From contig JAKCWW010000558.1 of assembly GCA_026260175.1 (NCBI GenBank), forward strand, positions 2,200 through 66,199: a stretch of 64,000 nt of DNA, read 5' to 3'. The stretch comes from Reticulitermes lucifugus. Its lineage: Eukaryota; Arthropoda; Insecta; Blattodea; Rhinotermitidae. Below, one piece after another: positions 38,452 to 49,632 of this stretch (within the stretch, counting starts at the first letter, position 1; each line of letters opens with the position of its first letter). Under the pieces are notes generated by a model that worked only from the letters and a program-made list of their open reading frames with translations, searched no databases and was not told the origin of the DNA. Both the position numbers and the translations under genes were made by a program.

Positions 38452-38524
38452 GCCGAGGTGAGAGTGAGTGAAGCCATACCTCCACTCCTCCAAATGTCTT
38501 CATGTCCTGAATAGGGACTCTCAT
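38452..38524 (+). repeat. SINE family A, 3' fragment
   Basis: Only GTGCCGAGGTGAGAGTGAG, CATACCTCCACTCC and TGTCTTCATGTCCTGA remain of the family 3' end. Confidence 0.55.
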
Positions 38525-39387
38525 GTGCACGAAGTCAATGAGATATTAAAGAATGTAAAGACGTCATCCGAAACCCAGTAAGTTCCAATCCTCAACCTAT
38601 TTTCGTGATTACAGTCTATTTAGCCTCAGAAGTTGGCAATTTTAGCCTATAATCCAAGTTCCACCCACTTGCCACCCCTGCCCCAAATTTAAGAAACAAG
38701 GTACAACTTATGTATGAGCTACATGAAGCTACATAAAACTGAGCGACAAGTCCGCAACCAAAACTCGTCAAAATATGTCCTAACATAATGCACTGGATGT
38801 ATACAAGAAACGTACCCACAATTCACAGAAGAATCACTCATACACATGTAAGTAAATGTAAACAGAAGGTACATATCTCTTTAAATACAGCTTTAAAGTA
38901 TACTGTTTGCTATTCGTTTACTAGCTTCTACAGGAAGAGGTGGGGGGGGGAGGTGGCAGGATTTTGGGAGCAAATAACTGGGCATACAGGAATGAATACA
39001 ACGGAAGCAACTCACAGCCAAAATAATTATTGTGAAATTGTATCCCGAACCATACGCTTATTATAACCAACAGCTCCTGAAATTTTAACACAATGTGTTC
39101 AGGGCTATGCATTTAATACGATGAACCTGACACACCTACGCACACATAACTAGAACAAATGCAAATTATGTAGTCTGAAATTTAAATATTCCCTCCCAAA
39201 AGCAAATTACAAATGTTCAGACGCGTTGTTTGGAATCCAGCATTATCCCATCGGCCTTAGATACTCGTTTACTGCAAACACAGTTCTATTACAGTATAAC
39301 ATGAAACGCTAATAATGATATGGCACCAAAAACGTTAAAATTGCCGACGAATCGATGTTTAATTTTAGCAAGAGGCAAGATTCTAAC

Positions 39388-39549
39388 AAACCCTCTAGGC
39401 TCACCCCAACCTTCAATTTAATGGGTACCAGTGGCTCTTTGTCCGGGGTAAAGCAGTCAGGGCGTGATGCTGACCACTCACATACATCCAGTGTTGAGGT
39501 TAATGCATGGTGCTTAATTAAGCACAGGAACTACTTTACCTTCACCTTT
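39388..39549 (+). repeat. SINE family A, 5'-truncated copy
   Basis: Starts in the body at TCACCCCAACCTTCAATT, then GTCCGGGGTAAAGCAG, CATCCAGTGTTGAGG, and an end in TTTACCTTCACC. Confidence 0.6.
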
Positions 39550-42500
39550 CTCATGATCAACTTTTAGTACTGCTCTAAAATATATTTTACCTAATACTAT
39601 CCAGTAGTTTTCGGGTTGAAACACACAGATGCATAGGCACAACCCCACACTGTAAAATAATTTTAAGTGCCTCCTACAAAGAGCGCATGAAGATCACTGC
39701 ATCGATATGACTAGTTTCTAATGAAACCGATACGCAATTTCTGAACGCACATCAGGCATGTGCAGTTCAATTCATCCTGCATCACATTTTACATCCACAT
39801 CCTCCCCTTATCAGTCAGTCTGTTATGTGGAAGCTACGATATCCTAAAGGAAGCAATTAAGCTAGCGAGAAAACAGCAACATTTGTTGTTGTGTGCAGCT
39901 GTAAGCATGGCTGATGTGACTGCGGCAGGTGTGTTCAGGATACCCAACGGTCAACACCCCATTCTTCGTCCTGAAGCTCCTAGACTCGAGTTCCAGTTTC
40001 CAAACAAATTATGCTACAGTTCGTAACAAGCATATCCGGTATAAAAGGGCCTGAGTCTCACCCCCTTGTAAACATAACCTCAAGTGAGAACGCAGTTACC
40101 TTGGTACATTCCAATACACAACAAATCGTTCACATACAATCCGTACTGCTATATATAATCCGCCATGTCACATTTCACCTGCAGTGGTATGACGTACGGG
40201 GGTTCATTAGTTAACAATTTACCGATTACTAAGCTATTTAAGTCGCTTTTGCAACTGCTGGGGTCATACAACGTCGAATGGGATGGGATGATGATCAATA
40301 GCAATCAAGGAAGACACTGAGAAGAGACAGGCTGTAACCTATTCCAAGGCCCTATCGTAGAATTCGCCTAGCGAGACCGAAGAACTTTAATCATAAGAAG
40401 TTGATAAACAATCAAATATTTCACGGGTATATCATTAAAGTTTAGTCCAAAATTAAAATCCATGTCTCTAGCTGTAATAATTTAACAGTCATAAAAATAA
40501 AAGTACATCTCAGGCAGTCACATTGTACTTTCCTATTTTCACAAAAACTACCAGAGAAGGTGGTTGACAAAAAAGCCGAACAAAACGTTCAGCTTCTGTA
40601 TATATCCTGAAACTCGCCGAAAGAATTGGGGAGGCAGAAAAACTCCTGAACAGCCAGAGCCGTACCCAACACTAGAACCAAGATACCTGCTGAATACAAC
40701 TGCATTAACCCTTAGGGAAAACTTGCTAGGTTTAATAAGAGCGCGTCGCTTCAGGAAATTTTCATGAAATTTAACACCGGCCCCTTTCTGTGCAAATTTA
40801 GGAAGCTGCCAATACCACACACTGACGGTCTGCTGGCCAACATCGTAAGCTGGCATTCCTCTCCCCGCTTGTTAGTACGGACTGTCGACTTCTTCGTCTC
40901 ACAAGTAGCTTACCAATGCTAGGGGGGTACCTGAAACAGACCAGTGTCTCTCCCGTCTGCAATAAAATTACCAGAAAGCAACAATTTGAATTATAAAATG
41001 GATTAAACCCGTCAGAATAAAATGATACAGGAAACCAAAGACGACACCTAATTTTGTGCCAATAATCAAAAGCCGCACTACCACCACCCAGTACGACGCG
41101 GAAGCATCCTGGAAGAAGCTGGAGTCCATAAATTGCCCCCTCTCCTGGTGCTGCTCCTGCTGCAGCAGCACATCCAGGCTAGTCCCGGCGAGGGTTTCGT
41201 TGGTTGGTTGACCGGGCAAGCAGTGTGTAGACTACACTGTGTCCCTCCCCTGCCAGCAGACCGACTGTTCATATGAAACAGAGGGGGTTAACCCGGGGGT
41301 TACTATAGCAACGGATGCTGCAGCAATCGCCGGATCGTCATGGAGACAGAAGTTCCTACAGCCCACAGTTCGAAGAGAGATTATCGTGTAGTCAGAAGGT
41401 GCTTGGAAGGCAAACAAAAAATAGAGTGATTTTCTCCACTATGAAATCCCTTTAAATAAGAAAGCGTGTGACCTATATACATTTCCCGTCGGGGCAAATT
41501 AAAACTCACAAGGGTAGGCCTACGCATATTAGCATTTCCTTTTCGAGGTATTCTGAAAAAATCAAATGACATTTATTAACATGTATAAATAAAACCAAAC
41601 ATTTCTTTGCCAATTAAAGCTTGTCGAAAAAAAAAAGTAGTCCAAAATATTTCAAGGGGAGGGTGTGTTTGAACCCCTAACCACCCGTACCCTCCAAAAG
41701 ATCTACGGATTAAGAATTTGAGTGTAACTTAAAACGCTCTGGAAAAAACAAAAATGCTGTGATTTCTGCCATTAGGTGGCCGACGAAACCCTCAGCGGGT
41801 GGTCGTACTTGAACCACATATATGTGGAATTAGAGATGGATACATTGACCTTGAGACGCACATTGCCGTGATACTCCAGCCCTACAGCGTGAATGGGCAT
41901 ATGTAAAATGAAAATCTCATGTGTCTGTGATCGAACACCTTAGTCATATACTTTACAACTTGCGGCCAACTTAAATGTATTTCAAGGTTACGTTCATTCT
42001 TTGAGACTGACAACGAAGTTCAGGACAGGAATACATTAAGTCCTCATCACTAGTTCGGAGTTCTAGAATCCAGCCAACTACTGGGAACTTGGCCCCGAGG
42101 TAACAGCGCCTGAAGTGTTAAGTTGACCGTTTCCTTGTAGATCTAACAAACATGGAGCTGTACCTCCACGATCCCAGTAGTTTTGGTGACTTGCTTCTCA
42201 GGGATGTACTTAACCTCAGTTTATGTAACAACACTCCAGAATCGGCTGCAAGGTTATGTAGTTGAATGAAGTGAATGCTATGTACCAGACATGTGAAAGG
42301 ATTTTGGAGGAAGCGTTCGACATTAACTTGAAGGTACTGTTTCGGCATTAGTCGGGAATGACTGAAGAAAACGTATGAGAAAACAAAGATTAGCTACTGT
42401 ACCATTCGAAATTCAAACATACCATTTCATTAGTTAACGTTACAACAACAAGTGTGACTACCTTTTTAAGAACACAATAAATTAAACAATTTTATAAATC

Positions 42501-44526
42501 TGCAATAAAATGAAATAAATTCTCTGAAGAAAATCGACGTCACACACTTTTGCGGTTCCAGTGCAAAGTAAGCCGTCAGTTGCGTAAACTCCATAGCACC
42601 AAAGGTGTAGTGGTGTTGGGTTGAAAAGAACGGAAGACGCCAGGGGAGGGGGATTTTCATGAGAACGCAACATATGACCTTCCCCTAATAACATTATCAG
42701 AGGGAGCCACTACAGGATAGAGCAATGAACTAGTCCTGCGTTGCCAAACATCACACCCAAACACACCCACTATTCAATTATCCAAATACAGCACGTAACG
42801 TGATTATACAGTAGTTAGCAGTGAAATGCGCACCCCTGCACTAATATGAAGTCAAGCATACCCACAGGAGTATTAACTTTTTCTTCCAGCCCCGGGAATT
42901 AAAACGGGCAAAACTTGTTAGCTGCCAACCAGCATTTTAAAGGTATCGGTTGTTAGGCTGGTGGTAGTGTACCTACGTACATATCTACCACGTGCAGATA
43001 AGATTTCCCATTCAGTTGACTCATCTTGAATTTCTGTAGCATGTACGTAACATAAGACGAGAAAACATTACAGGAAGTTGAGCGAGGTGTTTATTCAGCT
43101 TTTCATTACCGGCGCAAACAAATTGCAGTAGCACATTAAGACTTCCTACTTTTGCCTAAAACTGATTCACATTTTAGCAGAATGTGCAATTTTATAACGT
43201 TACATTTTATCTTTATGGTTTCCGCTACACGCAGAAGAGTGCTGGAGAGGTTCCATACCTCTGTCTCGGTTTTGTTTTCTCTCTTGCCTCGACCTTGATG
43301 GCATAAGACAGGTTTTATGGTTCAACGTTCCAAAGAAAGGGAAACCATGGAAGCGAGACCGGAGATGCACGGCGAAAGAAAGGACTTGACCTACGATAAA
43401 AGTCGTCAAAATTTTAACGAATCTATAACATTCACTCATGCAACGTATTAATGAGCGCCATCTCTACATAAACCTTTCAGAGTTTAATGTCTGGATGCTT
43501 ATGGCCTGGCAGTGCTTCGCCATACATGCAGAGGACATCAGCGTTTAACATTACACAAATTGTTGGTTCACAAGGTTCACAATGCTGAATCGGGGCAGAC
43601 AGCCACAGGATGTAGGTTTCCAGAGGTAACGCAGACACAAAAAAGAGAAACAGGAACATGGTGGCGACACGGGAACATCTGCTCCATTGGCCCTTTGTTC
43701 CGAGTTTCCTTCGGAGCAGCGGGCCTGGTCTAGTCTACCCAGCCTTAGGGGTCTTCCGGCCAGCTGCTGTATCCAGCTTGCTACCAACCAAATAGTCTTT
43801 GTTAACAGAACTTGCTGCGTCTGCTTGCCTTCGAAAATTACTTTCAAAGATAAATATGTATTTTGAAAACAAAGAGTTCCCTATAATTTCGCTTTATTTA
43901 ACCACGACAGGCTGCTTTTAAATTAATCTTGAATTAGTTTTCTCCTGTAATATGTTATCTTTGTAGTCCAGACTTCTATGACTGCTAGTACTCTATTATC
44001 TCTATTATCCTGGGTTTGAACACTTTGATAAAGAGTAGTTCCAGTTATAGTCTTCACAATGCAGAATAACGACTGTAAACAACTGTGACTACAGAGCGCA
44101 CACGACTGATATCCACTGTTTAGATTCATATTTCTCTTTAAACTATGTCCCCCATATCATCACCATATGATGTAAACATAAATACCGGTGCTTGAACAGC
44201 AAATGATCGCTAATGAAATTATGAAATGGACAGAACGTTGGGAGATAAATGACGAGGGAAAGGTACCCCGTCTCACTGTTTACAGTAAGTTTTAAAATTA
44301 AAGTACAAGTACATTAATTTTTATAACTACAATATTAGCATCCTCATCCAAAATTTCAATGCCATCTCCGACAGATCGCAAATGCTATATGCTACATGTA
44401 TGTATAATGGTACGATCGTGGCGACATGGATTGACTATGAAAACAAAACCTACAGATCTCAACAATGGCACCTGAGCACATGGTTTTGGGTCTTTGCCGC
44501 CATGACTACAAAACAAATTCACTTAC
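39550..44526. other. MEX-3 intron, right part
   Basis: No SINE copies. A GC-rich patch at 41.06-41.29 kb carries overlapping minus-strand frames (see findings). Otherwise featureless. Confidence 0.45.
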
Positions 44527-44779
44527 CTTGTCTCCCCACGATTTCCGCTACATGTTCAGAACTTGGCACAGGCACACACTCCGTCATGTTTTGGCTCTTC
44601 TTGCCTCTGTTCTCATCGGGGTAGGCAGGCGTGAGAGTCTCGCCGGGTGGTGGTTCAGTCGTTGTAGGTGAGGAATCATTGAAACCTAGCATCGATAATT
44701 CGAATGCTAGTTGAAGTGCTCTTTGGTCTTCGAGACCGCTATTATTTCGATCCATATCGGAAAACAGACTAGCAGGCAT
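44527..44779 (-). CDS. mex-3: MEX-3 RNA-binding protein, coding exon 1 (N-terminus and start of KH1)
   Basis: First coding exon of the MEX-3 gene. The start chosen is the ATG at 44777-44779, giving [15 protein letters not shown], which parallels vertebrate MEX3B (MPSSLFADLERNGSG, from memory). An in-frame ATG 15 codons upstream would add a hydrophobic stretch with no family counterpart, so I read that as 5'UTR. Residues 16-33 carry the conserved acidic/hydrophobic EDQRALQLA segment, and residues 64-84 begin KH1 with [20 protein letters not shown]. The donor is CAAG|GTAAGT (GT at 44525-44526). The split codon is Gly85, so the intron falls inside the GRQG loop of KH1. The phase (84 codons plus 1 nt) matches exon 2 exactly, which strongly supports joining the two exons across 21,759 bp. 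Confidence 0.93.
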
Positions 44780-44829
44780 CACAGGATATAAAGGAATTAT
44801 TACAACATACAATAAAAAGAACACTGTAC

Positions 44830-45215
44830 AAAAATAAAACTACTCTTTAACGGCGCTGTTATGACGGTGACCGGCTGGTGTGCCGACGCAGTGTGGCCGG
44901 CAATGCGACTGGACTGCAATGCCTGTTTAGGATAAAGGCATGTGCTCAAACAAAACGTCACGGACCTTTGGCGCAGTTCCTCGGCGCGGTAAAATTGAAT
45001 TCAGCTCTACTAGTGGTGCACTGAGAGCACGTGACTGAACGGCGCTCCCGCAGTGTGGCCCCCAATTGGGTGGATATTTTCCTCCCCTTGCTCCGCCGTA
45101 GCAAAGCGGATGGTGACATGGCCGATGCTAAATTTACCAACTGCTGAGGGCCGAGGCGCGCAGCTAGACAAAGGAAGCAGAAACACGTGTTCTCACGGCT
45201 GTGCTTAGACCGCAA
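44830..45215 (-). promoter_or_regulatory. CpG-rich probable MEX-3 promoter/5'UTR
   Basis: Immediately upstream of the MEX-3 start the base composition shifts to GC- and CpG-rich. Examples are GGCGCAG, CTCGGCGCGG, GGCGCTCCCGCAG and GAGGCGCGCAGC, in otherwise AT-rich surroundings. CACGTG E-box cores occur near 45030 and 45185. No TATA box stands out. The position, just 5' of a conserved developmental regulator, makes promoter plus 5'UTR the natural reading; the transcription start is not visible. Confidence 0.45.
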
Positions 45216-45525
45216 GTAGCGAACGAAGAAACATTTTTAACATTTGAAAACATATATTTTCCTAGTAATGGTGTATACAAACTTATAATCAACAGTGTAT
45301 GCTGCACTTATCGTATTTCCATCGTATGCGTTAAACAGCAAGCATGTACGAAAGACGAAGTCAGAAATGTGACGACTGACATCGTCATCACACTAGTACT
45401 GCTGTAAAAGGCGTACCGAGGTGTTTGCAACGGCATGCCACTAGTACCAGATCCATATGCTGACAAAACGACACGAAGTGGTTACCTATTTCCAGTAAAA
45501 AAAAATATATGTATATGATGAACCC

Positions 45526-45779
45526 AAATTGGACGGTCCGGGGTTCGAGACCCAGCATGGGCAGGATTTTTTCTCTACTCCAAAACTGCCAGACCGGTTC
45601 TGGGTCCCACTCAGCCTTCCGTTCCATGGGTGTCGGGGGTTCTTCCCGTGGGGTCAAGCAGCCGGGCTGTGAAGCTGACCACTTGTCTCCATCTATTATC
45701 GAGGTAAAGAGTGAGTGGTGATATACCTCCACTCCCCATATATGCCATCGTGGCGTGTACAGGGACAACTACCTTTTAC
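45526..45779 (+). repeat. SINE family A copy lacking box A
   Basis: Begins near box B (GGACGGTCCGGGGTTCGAG), then AGACCGGTTCTGGGTCCC, GGGGTCAAGCAGCCGGG, ATATGCCATCGTGGCGTG and a CCTTTTACC end. It lies just 5' of the MEX-3 promoter region, between MEX-3 and GLYCTK. Confidence 0.75.
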
Positions 45780-46204
45780 CATAACCCAAAATAAGTTACT
45801 GTTAAAATAGTAATTGAATAATTCAAGCCATCAGCATGTAACTTCATAACAACTTCAGTTTGAGAATTTCTCTGTTGTGAAAACGCATCAATTGAATTCG
45901 CCCCCTAACAGACTGTTATAAAGCACGTTTTTCAGTTCCTTGTTTTAGGTTTGATTCCCAACACATTAACGTCATCTGCAGTGCACAAGAGAAAGCGTAA
46001 ATTTTCTTGGGATTCTTCTGCATTCTTTCTTTTCTGCATTAGCCTATTTGAATGTGAAAAGAAGACATAACGAACAGATGATTCCACTCCTGTTTCAAGT
46101 TCGAAACTGCTTGGCGAATTTTCTAATAAACTCTTAAAGGCGAAACTTAACGTGGCTTATATTAAACAGTCCGATCGTACAGCGAGGTAAACACTCTCCG
46201 CCTC

Positions 46205-46206
<2 letters not shown>

Positions 46207-46238
<32 letters not shown>
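46207..46238. repeat. (TA)n microsatellite
   Basis: About 16 uninterrupted TA units. Shorter AT runs occur at 6068-6095. Confidence 0.9.
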
Positions 46239-46242
<4 letters not shown>

Positions 46243-47104
46243 GAAGATCTGTTCTTGCTGCACAGGGAAATAATCGCCGTTTGCTCTGAAATCCATGCAA
46301 AACACATACATACGCTCTGCGAGAAGAATGTAAAATTTTTTAATGTTAAACCTGGTGGTGCATAAAGTAACTGCTAGGATTTAAAGGAGTCAACAGGGTA
46401 ATGAGAAAGACTACATTAAAAGTTTCCGGGATATTTAATTTTTCTGCTATAGTGGTTTCCTATCTACGGTGACAGTAAATAGTATCGTCAGTAAATGAAC
46501 CTTACTAATGTAGTGCAAAACAGCAACACTTTAATAAGGGGGAAAGAAGTGTAATCTGACCTGCAGTTTTTTGGTCTTGTTCAGTCCATATTTGCTGCGC
46601 CAGGATAAATACATATACAGCGTATGGTATGGCATCCTTAAATAACCAACACCCAATCGCGAAATGTGTTCCCAAAGGGAACATTTACTCTTGGCATTGT
46701 TAAAATCAATGACTTAACCATACTATGAGTGTGGAATGTAGCACACATGGGATGAATGATACATGCAAAATTTTTACTCCACATATGATATTGGGTACAA
46801 AATTTTGGTAGAAACTACCAGTGAGATAAGGCGTGGATAAAGTAATAATATTAAAATGTATCGCCGATAGCTAGGTTATGAAGCCATGAAGTGGATTGAG
46901 ATGGATCAGGATACAGTGCAACGTCGGGCTGTGTGGTCAGTAAATCAACCTGCCAACACGAAATGCTTCTCAGGAGAATGACTTTAAAATTCTCAACGAA
47001 ATTCCTGTACCATGGGTTTACTAATGCAAAGTACTTACATTTTTAATACACATACCACGTCAGACGAATAATGGTATGTACCTTTGAATAATAAAGTGCA
47101 AAAG

Positions 47105-47275
47105 ATGTACGAGAAGGAATCCGTGGCTTATTTCAACAGGCTATGCCGAAATTTGCCTCGAAGCAAGACGAAAAGCCACAGAAATCTCAGTGAAGCTTCT
47201 AGGTCAAGTTTCAAACCGAGACCGAAAGACTTTGACAGTAATACGCTTATGTGGGTAACCTTTAGATAAATATGA
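47105..47275 (+). repeat. Degenerate interspersed repeat with coding-like translation
   Basis: The translation YEKESVAYFNRLCRNLPRSK, then HRNLSEASRSSFKPRPKD resembles, from memory, a repeat common in termite and cockroach assemblies (AYF.VLSR.LPG.TE..H.NLS..SR.PGRDLNPG). I do not regard it as a host gene. Confidence 0.4.
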
Positions 47276-47381
47276 TTCGCGCAAGATATAAAATAACAAG
47301 CAACGATCAAAGTTAGGAATTTAAGTGTCGTCTGCTGTGAATTTATCAGTCGGTGATGTCGTTTCCACGGCGTAATATGGG

Positions 47382-47527
47382 GTCATTATTTTATCTGACA
47401 ACAATCGGTTGCCACTTCTTGTCGGCTTGTTTGTCGTATTAACACAACCCACTCAGCTGCCCGCCCACATGCGCAGCGGAGTAGTGACGGGAAGTGACAA
47501 ACGATAGTTACCAGATAAAATAAGGAC
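47382..47527. repeat. MITE-like element with about 40-bp terminal inverted repeats
   Basis: Left arm 47382-47424 (GGTCATTATTTTATCTG, then ATCGGTTGCCACTTCTTGTC) and right arm 47485-47527 are reverse complements with about one mismatch in five. The inner 60 bp is GC-richer (CCCGCCCACATGCGCAGCGG). No flanking duplication is clear. Confidence 0.6.
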
Positions 47528-48936
47528 CGTGACGTGAAAAGCATTAAAATTTGAACAAATAACTTGCGAAAAGAGGTCAAACATATTTCTGCAACTCTTA
47601 TGAACATGTAAAGGCTAATAAAACGTTCTTACCAGATACTCTCCGCTACCTTTCATTGACCGTTCGACTAATCGAAATTACATTCTTTCTTTCCCTATTT
47701 GACACATGCATAAAGCAAGTGTGACCTTTTACAAAATATTCTGTTACTCAATATGACATATTTACCCCCGCTTCTAGGGTTGTATAGATGTTTTCTCAGA
47801 AAGTCACTATTAATGCACCTTTTGCTGATAATACAACCAAAATTTCGTATCTATTATTTCGCTTCATTGTACGTGCCGCACGCCCTGCTCATCTTATCCA
47901 CCTACACTTAAATACCGCAGCAATATTAAGCGATGAATGCAAATATGTGATTACTTAATACCGAATCTGACGACAATACAAAAACAATACAAATATATTT
48001 ATAGCAATGATTTCATTTGAATAAACTATCACACTTATACTATGAACAAAATACTTGCCACGATTGCGTATCTGCAGTCTGTGAACTTTCGCCATGTAGA
48101 AGTTATGTACAAACTATTAGCCAGTACTAGTCCATACCACTTTTCAGTTCTGACACTGTTACTTCCACACGTCAGAAATACAAAGCATATTACCCCTTCC
48201 ATTTTAAAAACATTGTAATAAAAACAGTAATTATGTTAGTGTATAGGAAGAATACACAATTTTACCAGAAAATGAAGATGTTACATTTCTACTATAAATT
48301 TTTTACAAATAAATACATGACTATACTGCATTCGAAAGTTCGGTGTACTCCATTCTCTTTCATTTGTGCCTTGAAATAACATCTCGCCTATGTGCATAAT
48401 TTCTCTAGCATACCAGCTATATAAATACACTCGAGGAAAGCATTTTCCTTCTAACAATTAAAATAAGCTCTACTAAATCCAGTGACAGCCCACTAGTGTA
48501 AAATGGAATCAATTAAAGAGTAAATACCCTGGGTTCACATGGATGACAATACGCTGAATAACACTTGCAGGCGTTTGTACTAGCAAGTCTTGTGTAGCCG
48601 GATATGTATTTTATATTTAATCAAGTCATTGAGGCCAACACTCACTCCTGAAACGAAACGTTAGATGTAGTTTCACTGTCGGAAAAATGAATTCTGCGAG
48701 AGCACAATGTATGTCCGCGCTACAGATAGAGTTTTACTTGTCCATGGCAATCACATTTCATTGATTGGTATGAGGTATACCTCAGTTTAACAAAGTAATT
48801 ATTAATGAAAATACTTCAGTAACGGTTACAGTACCTGTACAGCACGGTAATAATAACTCCACGGTTTCTCTGTCATCATATACAAGATTATTTCGACAAA
48901 ACCAAAATGTCAACCTCAAGTCTGTAATGGGCTTCG

Positions 48937-49190
48937 TTTTAATTTCCCGCTTTCACGCACAAAGATCAGCAATATTTCCCTTGCGAGATGGGAACTTCAT
49001 TCCGCAGAATTCTTGCAAGTGGCACACTGAAGTACATGCAGTGTTGACACATGTTACCTCTTTTGACGACTACAAGAATTTTAATTTCCCGCTTTCACGC
49101 AGGTTAGCAATATTTCTCTTGGAAGAAGGAAATTCAATTCCGCGGAATTGTAGAACCTGGAACACTGAAGCAAATGCTATCCAACCGGAT
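48937..49190. repeat. Tandem duplication, period 142 bp, upstream of GLYCTK
   Basis: TTTTAATTTCCCGCTTTCAC begins at 48937 and again at 49079. Shared order: GCAATATTTC.CTTG, TCATTCCGC.GAATT (TCAATTCCGCGGAATT in copy 2) and ACACTGAAG.A.ATGC. The second copy fades near 49190, about 440 bp before the GLYCTK start. The open frame across both is a consequence of the duplication. Confidence 0.75.
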
Positions 49191-49632
49191 CCGTTCATAG
49201 TATTTGACAAAAATGAGTGGGGCGTTCCGTAAAGCATATATACATTTAGCTCTGATGCGAGGTTCAGACGTGCGTTGGACAATGATTAGCAGTTTAAAGT
49301 TTGTTTATGTTAGGTACATGGAGACTAAATTATACACCATAAATAAAGTCACGAGGGCCTGACACCCTTTCGATGTAGGCTTTAAGATTACGTAAGTGGC
49401 TGTTAAATAATGACAACAGTGAACTGCTATTGCAGTTGATCATGTGATTTTTGTATGTAATCTTGGATTGGATGGCTACAAAAAGGCAACAAGAAGTCCT
49501 GTCACGTTACGCTATTTAATTTAAAAAGTGGAAAGTGATATACGTGCTGCCGAATAAACATATTTGTACGTAACATATGTATGAGTTTATTTTTTAAGTA
49601 GGTGAACGCGTTAAATAATTGTTTGCTGAATA

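Larger units (their letters stand above)
22768..44526 (-). other. MEX-3 intron of 21,759 bp
   Basis: Donor GTAAGT at 44521-44526 and acceptor TTTTTTTCAG ending at 22768 (minus strand). The intron contains at least ten tRNA-derived SINE copies, a 23-bp fold-back (24843-24918), a SINE-like head near 29.6 kb, an assembly gap (33034-33083), and GC-richer patches near 25.56-25.72 kb and 41.06-41.29 kb. I found no convincing nested gene in it. Confidence 0.88.

Noticed and set aside
44382-44671. Plus-strand frames over MEX-3 exon 1
   Set aside because: Shadows of the true minus-strand exon.
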